A DNA stretch of 64,000 nucleotides. Origin: Treponema peruense (GTDB lineage: Bacteria; Spirochaetota; Spirochaetia; Treponematales; Treponemataceae). The translations under genes and the position numbers were made by a program. Of the stretch, positions 7,946 through 17,620 are shown one piece after another. How positions within the stretch are numbered: the stretch's first letter is position 1; each line of letters starts with the position of its first letter. The stretch is from contig NZ_CP064936.1 of the NCBI RefSeq assembly GCF_016117655.1, positions 62,001-126,000 on the forward strand, in the 5' to 3' direction. The notes beneath the pieces are model-generated. The model had not been told where the DNA came from. It did no database searches and saw only the letters and a program-made list of their open reading frames with translations.

Positions 7946-9770
7946 AGACAGAAACGTTCCCGAAATACTTGTTGCAGCATCATCGCAGACAATGGCCCAC
8001 TTTATAGAGGAACATCTTTCGCAGTGCAATTGTCGTATTCATGTTGAACTTACCGGAGAAAAAGCACTGGATTATATTGTAGAAAACGAACCGTTCTGTG
8101 CAGTTTTTGATACGCGACTTGAAGATGCAGACGGTGAAACAATCTGCAGGATTTTAAAAGACGGTTATGAAAAATGCGCAACAAAATTAATTCTTTTCGG
8201 ACTCAACCGGAATGACATTTTTTACGCAACAAAATCCGACGGTCAGATTTATGAAAGCGAAAATGAAATACCTGAACTTGTGGAAATGATAAATTCTTTG
8301 CTGCAGGAATATTGCACAGAACAGAAAGAAAATGAACAGACAGATGATGAAGTACAGAAAACAAAAATGCACCCTTCGGCAAAAAAATGTGCATTCCGCG
8401 CAATGAAAAAAGAACAGCTCTGCTACGAAATAATGAATTCAATTTACGAAGCCGGAATGTTTACAATTGACTTGGATGAGTTTTCAGAACGGCTGTTGAA
8501 AATTGCGGCATCAGTTTTTGGTGCAGATTGTGCAGTGTTGATTTTGAATACAAATCCTCCGCAGATTTATACATTTGGTTTTTGCACAGAAAATAATTTC
8601 CTTGAAGAGTTTATAAATGTCTGTCTTTCTGATTTTAACCGTGAAGATAAAAAATTAAAATCCGAAGACTGCATTGTAAGAAACCTGCCGTCAGAAGATG
8701 AATATCTGCAGAACAGATTTGAATTAAGTTCATACAGATGCATTGAATTGAACGGAACCGATTTTAATGGAACAATTCATCTTGCATCAAATGCACGTGG
8801 CTCTTTCGGGAATTCAATGGATTCCCTGATAGAATTTTTTGTAGAAAAGTCGGTGATTTTTCTTGAACAGGCTTTGTATTACAAAAGAGCATCTTTTACT
8901 GAACAAAGACTCAGGCGTGCTTTTTCGCGTTTTGTTCCCGAAGAAGTAATTGACAGACTCACAGAAGATGCCGCTTCAGAAACAGAAAGCATAAATGAAA
9001 AAAGAAAAGTTGCAGTTCTTATCTGCGATATAAGAAATTTTACTTCAATAAGCGAGCGCAACAAACCCGAAAACGTTGTTTCTTTTCTTAACGAATATTT
9101 TAAAAAGATGGTTGAGGTAATAAAAAAACACGGCGGTGCAATAGACAAATTTATGGGAGACGCAATAATGGCTTTGTTCGGCACACCTGTAAGCTATGAA
9201 GACAATGCCAGGCGTGCAGTAGATGCGGCGCTCGAAATGCAGTCACTTGTTCCGAGTATTTCATGCAGCAATCTTTTTATTCCAGAAGGAATGAATTTTA
9301 ATGTTGGCATAGGAATACATTATGGAGATGTAATTGTGGGAAGTATTGGTTGTGCAGAAAAATCAGACTACACTGTAATCGGCGACACAGTTAATCTTGC
9401 TTCACGTCTTGAAGGACTTACAAAATCTTACGGAGCAGGAATAATTATTTCGGAAGCGGTAAAAAACGAACTTAACAGGAAATACAATCTGCTTCACCTT
9501 GATTCCGTAAAAGTAAAGGGAAAGTCGGTTGGCGTTCAGATTTACCGCGTGGACGAAAATGCACTTAACGCTGATTATGTACAGTGCTATAAAAAAGCGC
9601 TGGATCTTTATACAAACGGCGCATGGAATTTGGCAGCTTCGTATTTTGAACGTGCACAACAGTTGTCGCCTGCAGATAAGTCTGCTTCAAAAATGTATGA
9701 ACGCTGTTTGGAATTTATAAGTAATCCGCCTTTAAATTGGGACGGAGCATATTCTTTGAATACAAAATGA
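7935..9770 (+). CDS. Receiver/class III adenylate cyclase
   Basis: A 611-residue output protein. Residues 1-125 form a receiver-like fold with an acceptor Asp in AVFDTRLEDADG; the N-terminal acidic pair is missing. A middle region (about 160-320) looks GAF-like. The cyclase domain has LICDIRNFTS (metal Asp, about 364), DKFMGDAIMALFG (substrate Lys and second metal Asp, about 402-412) and DYTVIGDTVNLASRLE (about 477-492). The Lys and Asp in the purine-reading positions indicate ATP rather than GTP. A short TPR-like tail follows. It is coupled to cheA, so CheA probably phosphorylates it and sets cAMP levels. A receptor for cAMP is not in the window. Confidence 0.92.
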   Translation: MEFKDRNVPEILVAASSQTMAHFIEEHLSQCNCRIHVELTGEKALDYIVENEPFCAVFDTRLEDADGETICRILKDGYEKCATKLILFGLNRNDIFYATKSDGQIYESENEIPELVEMINSLLQEYCTEQKENEQTDDEVQKTKMHPSAKKCAFRAMKKEQLCYEIMNSIYEAGMFTIDLDEFSERLLKIAASVFGADCAVLILNTNPPQIYTFGFCTENNFLEEFINVCLSDFNREDKKLKSEDCIVRNLPSEDEYLQNRFELSSYRCIELNGTDFNGTIHLASNARGSFGNSMDSLIEFFVEKSVIFLEQALYYKRASFTEQRLRRAFSRFVPEEVIDRLTEDAASETESINEKRKVAVLICDIRNFTSISERNKPENVVSFLNEYFKKMVEVIKKHGGAIDKFMGDAIMALFGTPVSYEDNARRAVDAALEMQSLVPSISCSNLFIPEGMNFNVGIGIHYGDVIVGSIGCAEKSDYTVIGDTVNLASRLEGLTKSYGAGIIISEAVKNELNRKYNLLHLDSVKVKGKSVGVQIYRVDENALNADYVQCYKKALDLYTNGAWNLAASYFERAQQLSPADKSASKMYERCLEFISNPPLNWDGAYSLNTK

Positions 9771-9777
9771 GGTGTTT

Positions 9778-11553
9778 ATGGAAAACAAAAACATGAAAGA
9801 CACTGGCGGAATAAAAAAAGAAAAATCTTTTGAAAAGAAAATGCTTGACGCCGGAGCTGTACCCAATCTTGTTGCGGGACTTGTAACAATGGTTTACATT
9901 GCAACGCTGTCGGGTATGGACAAAGAAAAATGTATTCCGGCAATACTGTTTGCACTGGGACTTACATTTGTTTTGAATTTTATTGTAGCGCCTCTTACAA
10001 ACAGAATAATTACACACAGACTTTCAGAAGATTTATATGAATGGGAACATTACACAACAACTGAACGCGAGTGTACGGGACTTTTGAAAAGAATAATGGC
10101 GTGTCCGCAGTACATTTCGTTTCAGGTTTTTCTTGTTTTCGGAGGAGGAGCCGTATTCTGGGTTTCGACTTTTGACTGGCTGTTTCATTTTCAAAAAGGA
10201 TCAATAAGCCTTTCTCTTTATGGCTGTGCAATGGGAGCGTTTACCGCCGCTGTACTTGCAATGGTCCGCGCGCAAAAACTCTGCTCATCTTACGGCTGCA
10301 GAATTGTAGCACAGGGAATTGACAGAGAAGAAATAAAGAGACGCCATACATTCGGACTTTCTTCTGTTTACATGGTTTTGTTTCACATAATTATTCCGAT
10401 GCTTTTGATAAACGGAATTTCACTTTTGATTGCATGGAAGGCATCTGATCTTTGCGGTTTTTCAAATGAATTCAATTTGATTCAGGTTGTAATTCTGAGT
10501 GTATTTAACATACTTTATCTTATTGGATTTACGCTTCTGATTTATAAACGAATGATGAATTCGATTGACGAGATGAGAAAAATGCTCGAAACGATGGACG
10601 ATGGAAATATGCACAATATAAAAATGGTGCCCACTGATCTTTCTAATGAATTTATGTACAACATTTATCTTGCAAATTCTATAATTGAGCTTTTGCAGAA
10701 TATCCTTAAGTTCAGTGCAGAAATAAGCGCGCAGGTAGTCGAAGCAGGAAGTGAACTTTCTGTCGTGTCAAAAGAAACTGCCGTCACTTCACTTGAACAG
10801 TCGTCGGGAATAAAAGAACTGCTTACGGCAATGGAAGAGTCAGACAAACTTTCGCGCGAGATTGCAGTTAAAATAGGTGAAGTTGCGGTTGTTGCAAGAA
10901 AAACCACGCAGGACGTAGGTGACGGATTCGATGTGCTCAAACAGAATATGCACAAGCTTGACGAAATTCGCGTTGCAAATGAAACAACACTTAACGGAAT
11001 AAAAACTCTTGGCGAAAAGATTTCCGGAATTTCTGACATTGCGCTTATGATAAATTCAATTGCCGACCAGACAAACATAATTGCATTCAATGCAGAAATA
11101 GAAGCATCAAGTGCAGGCGATGCAGGAAAGAACTTTTATATTGTTGCAAGCGAAATCCGCAGACTTACAAACAGCACGATTGAGTCAACAAAAGAAATAC
11201 GCAACAAGATAATAGAAATACAACATTCGTCAGAAGAACTTCTGCATACTTCCAAAAACGGAAGTGTGCGCATTTCTGAAGGAGAAAAAATTGCCGGTGA
11301 ACTGCATACAAACTTTGAAGACATAAAAGCTTCTTCAGAGTCAGCAGATGTCGCTTCAGAAGATATTAAAAAAATCATTCAGTCGCAGACAGCCGCGTTT
11401 GAACAGATTGTCGTAACATTAAGGCAGATTGCAGCAGGAGCAGAAGGCTTCTCTGAATCTACGCAGACAATAAACAATTCTGCAGAAAAACTTTGCAGCG
11501 AAGCCGAACAGCTCGAAAAAATTCAACCCGAAATCAAAACAGGAGAAAACTGA
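9778..11553 (+). CDS. Methyl-accepting protein, 6-TM, first copy
   Basis: A 591-residue receptor with six predicted membrane segments in the first 270 residues (for example VPNLVAGLVTMVYIATL, ILFALGLTFVLNFIVA, MVLFHIIIPMLLINGISLL) and only short loops, so no periplasmic sensor domain. A HAMP-like linker leads to the cytoplasmic signalling coiled coil with the hairpin tip IADQTNIIAFNAEIEASSAG. There is no CheR-tethering pentapeptide at the C-terminus. The signal is probably sensed in the membrane or from inside. ATG 9778 fits TGAGG better than GTG 9772. It follows the cyclase by 7 bp and precedes a paralogue by 2 bp. Confidence 0.93.
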   Translation: MENKNMKDTGGIKKEKSFEKKMLDAGAVPNLVAGLVTMVYIATLSGMDKEKCIPAILFALGLTFVLNFIVAPLTNRIITHRLSEDLYEWEHYTTTERECTGLLKRIMACPQYISFQVFLVFGGGAVFWVSTFDWLFHFQKGSISLSLYGCAMGAFTAAVLAMVRAQKLCSSYGCRIVAQGIDREEIKRRHTFGLSSVYMVLFHIIIPMLLINGISLLIAWKASDLCGFSNEFNLIQVVILSVFNILYLIGFTLLIYKRMMNSIDEMRKMLETMDDGNMHNIKMVPTDLSNEFMYNIYLANSIIELLQNILKFSAEISAQVVEAGSELSVVSKETAVTSLEQSSGIKELLTAMEESDKLSREIAVKIGEVAVVARKTTQDVGDGFDVLKQNMHKLDEIRVANETTLNGIKTLGEKISGISDIALMINSIADQTNIIAFNAEIEASSAGDAGKNFYIVASEIRRLTNSTIESTKEIRNKIIEIQHSSEELLHTSKNGSVRISEGEKIAGELHTNFEDIKASSESADVASEDIKKIIQSQTAAFEQIVVTLRQIAAGAEGFSESTQTINNSAEKLCSEAEQLEKIQPEIKTGEN

Positions 11554-11555
11554 TT

Positions 11556-13364
11556 ATGAAAAACAAACAGAGTTCATTTGAAAAAGAAATTCTTCTGGCC
11601 GGAATAATCCCGAATCTTCTTTCATCGGTGTTCATTTATTTTTATTCAATATTTGTTCTGCAGACAAATTTAAAAACAATTTTTATTTTTTTCTTTGTCG
11701 CACTTGCCCTTATTGCAGTTGCACAGATTATTTTTGCACCTTTGACAAATATTTTTCTTTCACGAAAACTTTCGCAAAAAATTGAAGTCTGGAAAAAAGG
11801 CGGAATGACCTGTGAAGAACGCACATCGCTGTTCAAGGAAATACAGTCTTATCCGTTCAAAAAACAGTTAGAAACTTTTGTTTACTTTTTTGTCTGTTCA
11901 ATAATTTTAGCACTGGCATACAAATTAATTTTAAAACTGGATTTACTTAGTAATTTAATCAGCATATTCGGCTGTCTTTTCGGAACATATATTGCCTGTA
12001 TTCTGGCGCTTTCGTTTTCTGTAAAAATTTGTTCGCGTTATGCAGAACAGATTGTTTCACAGGGAATCGATGACAATGAAGTCCAGCAGAAAAAAATCTT
12101 TGGCCTTACATTCGGAAAGTCTATTGTGATGTATGTGATTCTTCCGATTGTAATATGTACAGCACTTTTTGTCGTAACATTTATTCTCTATTATTTGAAA
12201 AGTTTTTCGTACGAAAAGATAGGTTCTGCAGATTTATGGTCTCAGGTTTCTGTTGCCAAAAAAAAGATGAGCCTTACTTCAAACCAGTTTATAAGAATTG
12301 CTGTTCTGATTGTCGTAAACAGTTGTGCTCTTTCTGTACTTGTATTTTCTTTCTTTAAAAGAATTTCAGATGAGTCAAAATTGATTCAGACTTCAATGAC
12401 GCGCATTATAGAAAATGACATTTTTACAGTGGATTTGATTCCGACAGATGTCTCGAACGAAATTTATTACAACATGTATCTGGTAAACAGAGTTATAATA
12501 ATGTTCCGCTCGGTTTTGGACAGAGTGCGCGAAATTGGTGCAAATATAAGCAGCCCTGTTCAGTTGCTTACAGAAACTGCAAATGAAACAGCATCCACTT
12601 CTCTGGAACAGTCTACCGGTGTAAAAGAAATTCTTGCAACCATGGAAGACAACGATGCGCAGACAAGGGGAATTGTCGCAAAAATTTCTGACGTTACAAA
12701 AATTTCTGAGCGAACAACAGCAAATGTAGAAACTGGTTTTGCAACACTAAAAGAAAACCTTAACAAAATGAACGAAATTACACAGGCAAATGTTGCAACT
12801 ATAAACGGAATAAAAGCGCTCGGTGAAAAAATAGAAAGTATCTGGGAAATTGTAAACATAATAAATGACATTGCAGACCAGACAAGAATAATTGCATTCA
12901 ATGCTGAACTCGAAGCGTCAGAGGCAGGCGACGCAGGCAAAAACTTTCACATTGTTGCAAATGAAGTGCGTCGTCTTGCAGCCGGAATCACAGATTCTGT
13001 AGCACAGATTCGCGAAAGAATTACAGAAATCCAGCACTCGTCAGATAACCTCATAATTACTTCTGAAAGCGGAACAGAAAAGATACGCGAAGGCTGCGAG
13101 CTTACAGAAAATCTTGAGTCAAAGTTCAGCGACATAAAAAGCTCTTCTGAGATAACCGCAGAGTCGGCCGCAGATATTCAGAATATAATTCAGCAGCAGT
13201 CTGCTGCCTTCGACCAGATTGTCGCTACAATAAGACAAATCTCTGCAGGTATAGAAAACTTTTCTGCTTCGACAAGTACGGTAAACGCCGCCACCGACCG
13301 TTTGAAGATAGCGGCCGACCGTCTGGAAAACCTTCACCGCGAAGTAATCAGCGCAGAGAAGTAA
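11556..13364 (+). CDS. Methyl-accepting protein, 6-TM, second copy
   Basis: A 602-residue paralogue of the preceding receptor, sharing the order of membrane segments, the loop sequence (I)VSQGIDDNEVQQKKIFGLTF and the signalling tip IADQTRIIAFNAELEASEAG. The membrane half is more divergent than the signalling half, so the pair may sense different cues or form mixed trimers. The open frame extends upstream to 11493, but ATG 11556 has AGGAG at the right distance and sits right after the upstream stop, so I start there. Last gene of the chemosensory operon. Confidence 0.93.
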   Translation: MKNKQSSFEKEILLAGIIPNLLSSVFIYFYSIFVLQTNLKTIFIFFFVALALIAVAQIIFAPLTNIFLSRKLSQKIEVWKKGGMTCEERTSLFKEIQSYPFKKQLETFVYFFVCSIILALAYKLILKLDLLSNLISIFGCLFGTYIACILALSFSVKICSRYAEQIVSQGIDDNEVQQKKIFGLTFGKSIVMYVILPIVICTALFVVTFILYYLKSFSYEKIGSADLWSQVSVAKKKMSLTSNQFIRIAVLIVVNSCALSVLVFSFFKRISDESKLIQTSMTRIIENDIFTVDLIPTDVSNEIYYNMYLVNRVIIMFRSVLDRVREIGANISSPVQLLTETANETASTSLEQSTGVKEILATMEDNDAQTRGIVAKISDVTKISERTTANVETGFATLKENLNKMNEITQANVATINGIKALGEKIESIWEIVNIINDIADQTRIIAFNAELEASEAGDAGKNFHIVANEVRRLAAGITDSVAQIRERITEIQHSSDNLIITSESGTEKIREGCELTENLESKFSDIKSSSEITAESAADIQNIIQQQSAAFDQIVATIRQISAGIENFSASTSTVNAATDRLKIAADRLENLHREVISAEK

Positions 13365-13413
13365 AATATAAAGTTTATTCGGCAACGTCAAATGTAGTAA
13401 AAGAGGCATCAAG

Positions 13414-14691
13414 ATGAAAAGTCAAAAGTTCATATTTCTATTTATGGCACTTCTTTCGTTTTCTAGTTGTATAATAAATGTAGATAACATACCGGATTCA
13501 GAAGTATTTAAAAGTTTTGAGCCGTTGGAATGGTCAGATGATTATGTTTTTTTACCGACGGATTTACCACAGCAGATACAGGTATGGAATTCAAAAACAA
13601 AAAAACTTGTGTATACTTATGAATTGTTAAAAGAAATGAAGGTATATGGAAAAAGTTTTGAAAGAGCATTGTCAATAAACGATATGGTAGTTATTGATAA
13701 GGATATCTGGCTTTCAGGAACCGGTGTAAATAATAATTTATTGAAAATTAATGTGCCAACTGGGCAAGTTAAATATCTTTTAAGAGACGATAGAATAGTC
13801 TCTATGGTGGCCGATAGAACATGGGAAAACAATGAAGGGTGTTTATTTGGAATGACAGTATCTATTCCAAATAAGGGTATGACTGTCTATAAATTTTCTT
13901 TGAATGGTAATTTATTGGAAAAAAAAGAAATAATCGATGAAGACTTATACATAACAAATTTAAATTCTGTTCAATTTATTGATAATCAGTATTATTTGAT
14001 CGGTTCGAAATATGAGCATTTCTATCCTGAAATTCTGAATCAGAAAGGAATTAAACTTATTAATTTATCGGAAACTGGAAATTATATTAGTAATGTTGAA
14101 TATGAAAAACTCTTTCCAAAACAGTTTTTAAATGATAATTTAAAAATTGTCCCAGATTCTTTTTTGATAAATTTTAATGCCTTTTATAATATGAAAGATA
14201 ATTATTTATCAGCAGCTATTGCTGGGTATAAAGATTATGAAAATAAAGATAGCGAATATATTTGTGCTAGATTTTTATTTAAAATAATTTCATTTAATTC
14301 TGATTTTGAAGTCGAATATACAGGAATAAATTATCAGGATGAAGAAAGCCGTGCAATTTGTACAGTTTCAGAAAATGAAGAAAATATATTTTTAACAGGA
14401 AGAGTTTTGTACGGTAACAATTTTACAGGACTGGAAACAGGAGTTTATTCAAAAGCAACCGGAAAAGAACTGTACAGAATGAGAATGGAAAATTCAAACC
14501 AGCTTCATTGTGAAATAAAAGATGATAAAACATGGTTTCCTCAGGATGTAAATTTGCAGGACCAAAATTTAAAGAGATATTCAATTCCAAAAGGCTGCTA
14601 TATGCTGGATCATAAAACAGGAAAAACATACTGGTATGATGAAAATGGAAATGGAAAAGAAATTGAACGTATTTCAGGACAACTCAAATAG
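13414..14691 (+). CDS. Putative lipoprotein, 425 aa
   Basis: The N-terminus is a lipoprotein signal (MKSQKFIFLFMALLSFSSC), cysteine at residue 19; the lipobox FSSC is loose, as is common in spirochaetes. The body is beta-rich, with repeated units of the type (L)xKINVPTGQVKYLL and LFKIISFNSDFEVEYTG, and may be a beta-propeller; I do not recognise a family. Its base composition is visibly more AT-rich than the chemosensory operon before it. It lies 49 bp after the second receptor, so readthrough is possible. A periplasmic sensor partner for those loop-poor receptors is one possibility, without direct evidence. Confidence 0.75.
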   Translation: MKSQKFIFLFMALLSFSSCIINVDNIPDSEVFKSFEPLEWSDDYVFLPTDLPQQIQVWNSKTKKLVYTYELLKEMKVYGKSFERALSINDMVVIDKDIWLSGTGVNNNLLKINVPTGQVKYLLRDDRIVSMVADRTWENNEGCLFGMTVSIPNKGMTVYKFSLNGNLLEKKEIIDEDLYITNLNSVQFIDNQYYLIGSKYEHFYPEILNQKGIKLINLSETGNYISNVEYEKLFPKQFLNDNLKIVPDSFLINFNAFYNMKDNYLSAAIAGYKDYENKDSEYICARFLFKIISFNSDFEVEYTGINYQDEESRAICTVSENEENIFLTGRVLYGNNFTGLETGVYSKATGKELYRMRMENSNQLHCEIKDDKTWFPQDVNLQDQNLKRYSIPKGCYMLDHKTGKTYWYDENGNGKEIERISGQLK

Positions 14692-14725
14692 AGTTGTCCT
14701 GAAAACTTCAGTTGCTGCGCAACTG
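14676..14725 (+). terminator. Hairpins after the lipoprotein gene
   Basis: A perfect 10-bp inverted repeat (AGGACAACTC at 14676-14685 and GAGTTGTCCT at 14691-14700) overlaps the stop codon. A second small hairpin (CAGTTG at 14709-14714, CAACTG at 14720-14725) is followed by TCTTTATTTA. Together they separate this gene from the convergent thiD gene. T-tails are weak, so efficiency is uncertain. Confidence 0.45.
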
Positions 14726-14732
14726 TCTTTAT

Positions 14733-15548
14733 TTACGTGTGCGCTCCCGCGCGCAGTCCCGCCCCGTGATTCAAAGGGCCGCTGCCTTTACCCAAGTTAA
14801 GCCCGGCGGCGAGGGTTTGTGAAATATATGACTTTGCTTTTTCTACCGCGGTTTTTATATCGCATCCCTTCGCAAGATTTGCGGCGATGGCACTCGAAAG
14901 AGTACAGCCTGTTCCGTGTGTGTTGGGGTTATCAATTCTTTTTCCTTTAATCCAGCTGCCGCCTTGTTCCGTTAACAGAAAATCATTTGCGTCGTTAAGT
15001 GAATGTCCTCCCTTTAACAGAACAGCGCCACCGAATTTATTCAAAATTACAGCCGCTGCACTTTCCATATCACGCTCACTCAAAATTTTTTGTCCGCACA
15101 AAACTTCTGCTTCTGGAATATTCGGTGTAATAACATCTGCCAGAGGAAAAAGATTATCACAAAGCGCACTCACTGCTTCTTTACTTACAAGGCGACTTCC
15201 GCTTGTGGCAACCATAACCGGGTCAACAACAATATTCTTAAGGCCAAATTCCTTAATGCATTTTGCACAGACTTCAATAAGTTCAGGAGAAGAAATCATT
15301 CCTGTCTTGACTGCATCGGGGAAAATATCTTCTGCGCAGGCTTTAATCTGTTCAAAAAGAAAATGCGGTGTAACTTCCATTACGTCAAAAACACCTGTTG
15401 TGTTCTGTGCAGTAAGGGCAGTAATTGCGCTCATTCCGTAGACACCGTTTGCAAGCATTGTTTTCAAGTCAGCCTGAATCCCGGCTCCTCCGCTACAGTC
15501 ACTTCCTGCAATAGAAAGCACGGTTCTCATTTTCTGAGTGTCGCTCAT
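14733..15548 (-). CDS. thiD: HMP/HMP-P kinase ThiD
   Basis: A ribokinase-fold kinase, 271 residues, that phosphorylates HMP and HMP-P for thiamine synthesis. Evidence: SIAGSDCSGGAGIQADLKTM at the start, the VVDPVMVATSG strand with the substrate loop, the ITPNIPEAEVLCG block, and the C-terminal anion hole NTHGTGCTLSSAIAANLAKG. Last gene of the riboswitch-controlled operon, overlapping the HAD gene by 4 bp. It would act on HMP-P made by ThiC at 1.1-2.4 kb. Confidence 0.97.
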   Translation of the reverse strand: MSDTQKMRTVLSIAGSDCSGGAGIQADLKTMLANGVYGMSAITALTAQNTTGVFDVMEVTPHFLFEQIKACAEDIFPDAVKTGMISSPELIEVCAKCIKEFGLKNIVVDPVMVATSGSRLVSKEAVSALCDNLFPLADVITPNIPEAEVLCGQKILSERDMESAAAVILNKFGGAVLLKGGHSLNDANDFLLTEQGGSWIKGKRIDNPNTHGTGCTLSSAIAANLAKGCDIKTAVEKAKSYISQTLAAGLNLGKGSGPLNHGAGLRAGAHT

Positions 15549-16183
15549 ATTACAAAGTCTCCCGGCGTTTTTAAGTATTCATTGCAAATCTTTTTCATTT
15601 CAAAAGAATCATCTGCGCTTAGTTCATCAAAAACGCCTACAGTATAAAAACCCGCGCGCGCAGCTGTTGTTGCGGCAAAAAGTGCATCTTCAAAAACCGC
15701 AGTTTCGCCGGGATGTGTTCCCAAAAGTTGTGCTGATTTTTCATATATAAGCGGAACATCTTTGTGAGTGTTAAGCTCAGGGCATGTTAAAATTACAGAA
15801 AAATATTTGGTAAGTCCTAGTCTTTCAAACGCTGGTTCAAAAAGATTGCGCGGGGTCGCCGTAGCAAGTGCACATTTTATTTTTTTAGTATACAGTCTTT
15901 CCAAAAGTTCCCGCGCGCCGCTCTTGGGTTCAACTGAATATTTGTACGCATCTGCAATTTCTGCTGCCACACCTTTGCCGACTTCTTCTGCACTCGAATC
16001 AGGAAAATACTTTTTCTGAAGATAAGCGTTACCGTCATTCAGGCTCATGCAAAAAAGTTTTTTCGAAAGCCCTTCTTCGGGAACAAGATTGTTTTTAAGA
16101 ACAAAATTTTTTCCGCAGTCAATCCAGAATTTCATCGAGTCCAAAAGTGTACCGTCTAGGTCAAAGATGCAGCCTTTAATCAT
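15545..16183 (-). CDS. HAD-superfamily phosphatase in thiamine operon
   Basis: A 212-residue HAD subfamily IA hydrolase: FDLDGTLLDS (nucleophile and acid Asp) at residues 7-16, an alpha-helical cap, ALATATPRN (motif II Thr), Lys in the NTHKDVPLIYEKSAQLLG helix and FEDALFAATTAARAG (motif III/IV). It overlaps thiE and thiD by 4 bp each and so is translated with them. From that context I infer a phosphatase acting on thiamine phosphate or an HMP/HET phosphate; a beta-phosphoglucomutase-like activity cannot be excluded by eye. Confidence 0.88.
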   Translation of the reverse strand: MIKGCIFDLDGTLLDSMKFWIDCGKNFVLKNNLVPEEGLSKKLFCMSLNDGNAYLQKKYFPDSSAEEVGKGVAAEIADAYKYSVEPKSGARELLERLYTKKIKCALATATPRNLFEPAFERLGLTKYFSVILTCPELNTHKDVPLIYEKSAQLLGTHPGETAVFEDALFAATTAARAGFYTVGVFDELSADDSFEMKKICNEYLKTPGDFVI

Positions 16184-16812
16184 ACAATCTGTTCCACCAA
16201 AGATTTTAATTCTGCAGTTGCCGCAACAATATCGTTCTGTGCAAAAATTGCGCTTATAACCGAAACGCCGGCAATTCCACTTTTTTTCAATTCAAGAATA
16301 TTGTCTTTAGAAATACCGCCGATTGCCACAACCGGAATATTTACCGCACTGCATATTTCTTTAAGAGTCTGCACTCCCAGAACCTGCGCGTCATCTTTTG
16401 AACCTGTAGGAAAAACCGCACCTGTTCCAAGATAGTCGGCGCCGCATTTTTGTGCCTCAAGCGCCTGTTTAACTGTCTGTGCAGAAACACCAAGAATTTT
16501 ATCTTTGCCAATAAGAGCGCGAACGTCTTTTGCCGCCATGTCACTTTGTCCAACGTGAACACCGTCTGCGCCGATTTTGACAGCAAGTTCCACATTGTCA
16601 TTCACAATAAACGGAACACAATATTTTGCGCACAAAGACTGAATCTGTTCTGCTTCTTTAAGAAACGCATTTTCATCAAGATCTTTTTCGCGAATCTGAA
16701 TCATTGTTGCACCGCCTTTGAGAGCAAGTTCAACCTGGGAATAAAGCGTTTTTCCGTTAAGCCAGTGCCGGTCTGTAATTGCGTAAAGCAGCAGGGACTT
16801 ATTTAATTTCAT
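16180..16812 (-). CDS. thiE: Thiamine phosphate synthase ThiE
   Basis: A 210-residue TIM barrel joining HMP-PP and HET-P into thiamine phosphate. Family blocks are present in order: LYAITDRHWL, GGATMIQIREKDL, FIVNDNVELA with GADGVHVGQSD, GADYLGTGAVFPTGSKDD and VAIGGISKDN. It overlaps thiM by 14 bp and the HAD gene by 4 bp. Confidence 0.97.
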   Translation of the reverse strand: MKLNKSLLLYAITDRHWLNGKTLYSQVELALKGGATMIQIREKDLDENAFLKEAEQIQSLCAKYCVPFIVNDNVELAVKIGADGVHVGQSDMAAKDVRALIGKDKILGVSAQTVKQALEAQKCGADYLGTGAVFPTGSKDDAQVLGVQTLKEICSAVNIPVVAIGGISKDNILELKKSGIAGVSVISAIFAQNDIVAATAELKSLVEQIV

Positions 16813-17620
16813 ATTTTGCGCCTTCGTCCAAAGTATCGCCGGTCATATTGCAGATTGCGTCAATAATTCTGTTTCTGTAAGTAGAGTTTCCGTCACCGTC
16901 TGCCATTTTTTTCCACGCAAGTTCTCCTGCAAGACCCATTGCACATACAGCAGCAGCACTGGCAGTGAGTGTGTCGTCAGGATTTGCCGCAATAAAAGCC
17001 GCTGTCATTCCGCTAAGCTGGCATCCTGTTCCGGTAATTTTACCCATTTCTGCGCGGCCGTTTCTTATAACAAAACACTTTGTTCCGTCAGAGACAAGGT
17101 CAATGGCGCCGGTTACTGCAACAACGCATTTGTTTTTCTGCGCAACTTCCTTAACAAAGGCAACAGATTTTTCAAGATTATCTTCTGTTACTGCATCGCT
17201 TATGTCGGCATCAACACCTTTTGTTGTTCCGTTTCCCAAAGCGATTGTTTTTATTTCAGAAATGTTTCCGCGTATTACACTGAACTGAATATTCTGTATA
17301 AGTTCTTTTGCCGTGTTTGTACGAAGTGCACTTGCTCCGGCTCCAACAGGGTCAAGAACAATTTTGTGTCCCAGTGACTGAGCCTTTTTTCCGGCAAGAA
17401 GCATGGACTCAATGGTTCTTTCGTTAAGTGTACCAATGTTAATGTTGAGTGCAGAACATATAGACGTAATTTCTTCGACTTCGGTCCTGTCGTCTGCCAT
17501 AATGGGACTTGCACCACAGGCAAGAATTACATTCGCAACATCATTTACGGTAACATAATTTGTAATGTTGTGAACCAAAGGGCAGGATTTTCTTACATTG
17601 TCAAAAGTTTTCTTGAACAT
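16799..17620 (-). CDS. thiM: Hydroxyethylthiazole kinase ThiM
   Basis: A 273-residue salvage kinase that phosphorylates the thiazole alcohol HET. It carries LVHNITNYVTVNDVANVILA, GASPIMADDRTEVEEI, LDPVGAGASALRT, and the C-terminal GTGCQLSGMTAAFIA motif. It is the first gene of the operon and lies 120 bp downstream of the TPP aptamer. With thiC present but no thiG, thiF or thiS visible in the window, the cell may get thiazole by salvage; genes outside the window could change that. Confidence 0.97.
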   Translation of the reverse strand: MFKKTFDNVRKSCPLVHNITNYVTVNDVANVILACGASPIMADDRTEVEEITSICSALNINIGTLNERTIESMLLAGKKAQSLGHKIVLDPVGAGASALRTNTAKELIQNIQFSVIRGNISEIKTIALGNGTTKGVDADISDAVTEDNLEKSVAFVKEVAQKNKCVVAVTGAIDLVSDGTKCFVIRNGRAEMGKITGTGCQLSGMTAAFIAANPDDTLTASAAAVCAMGLAGELAWKKMADGDGNSTYRNRIIDAICNMTGDTLDEGAKYEIK

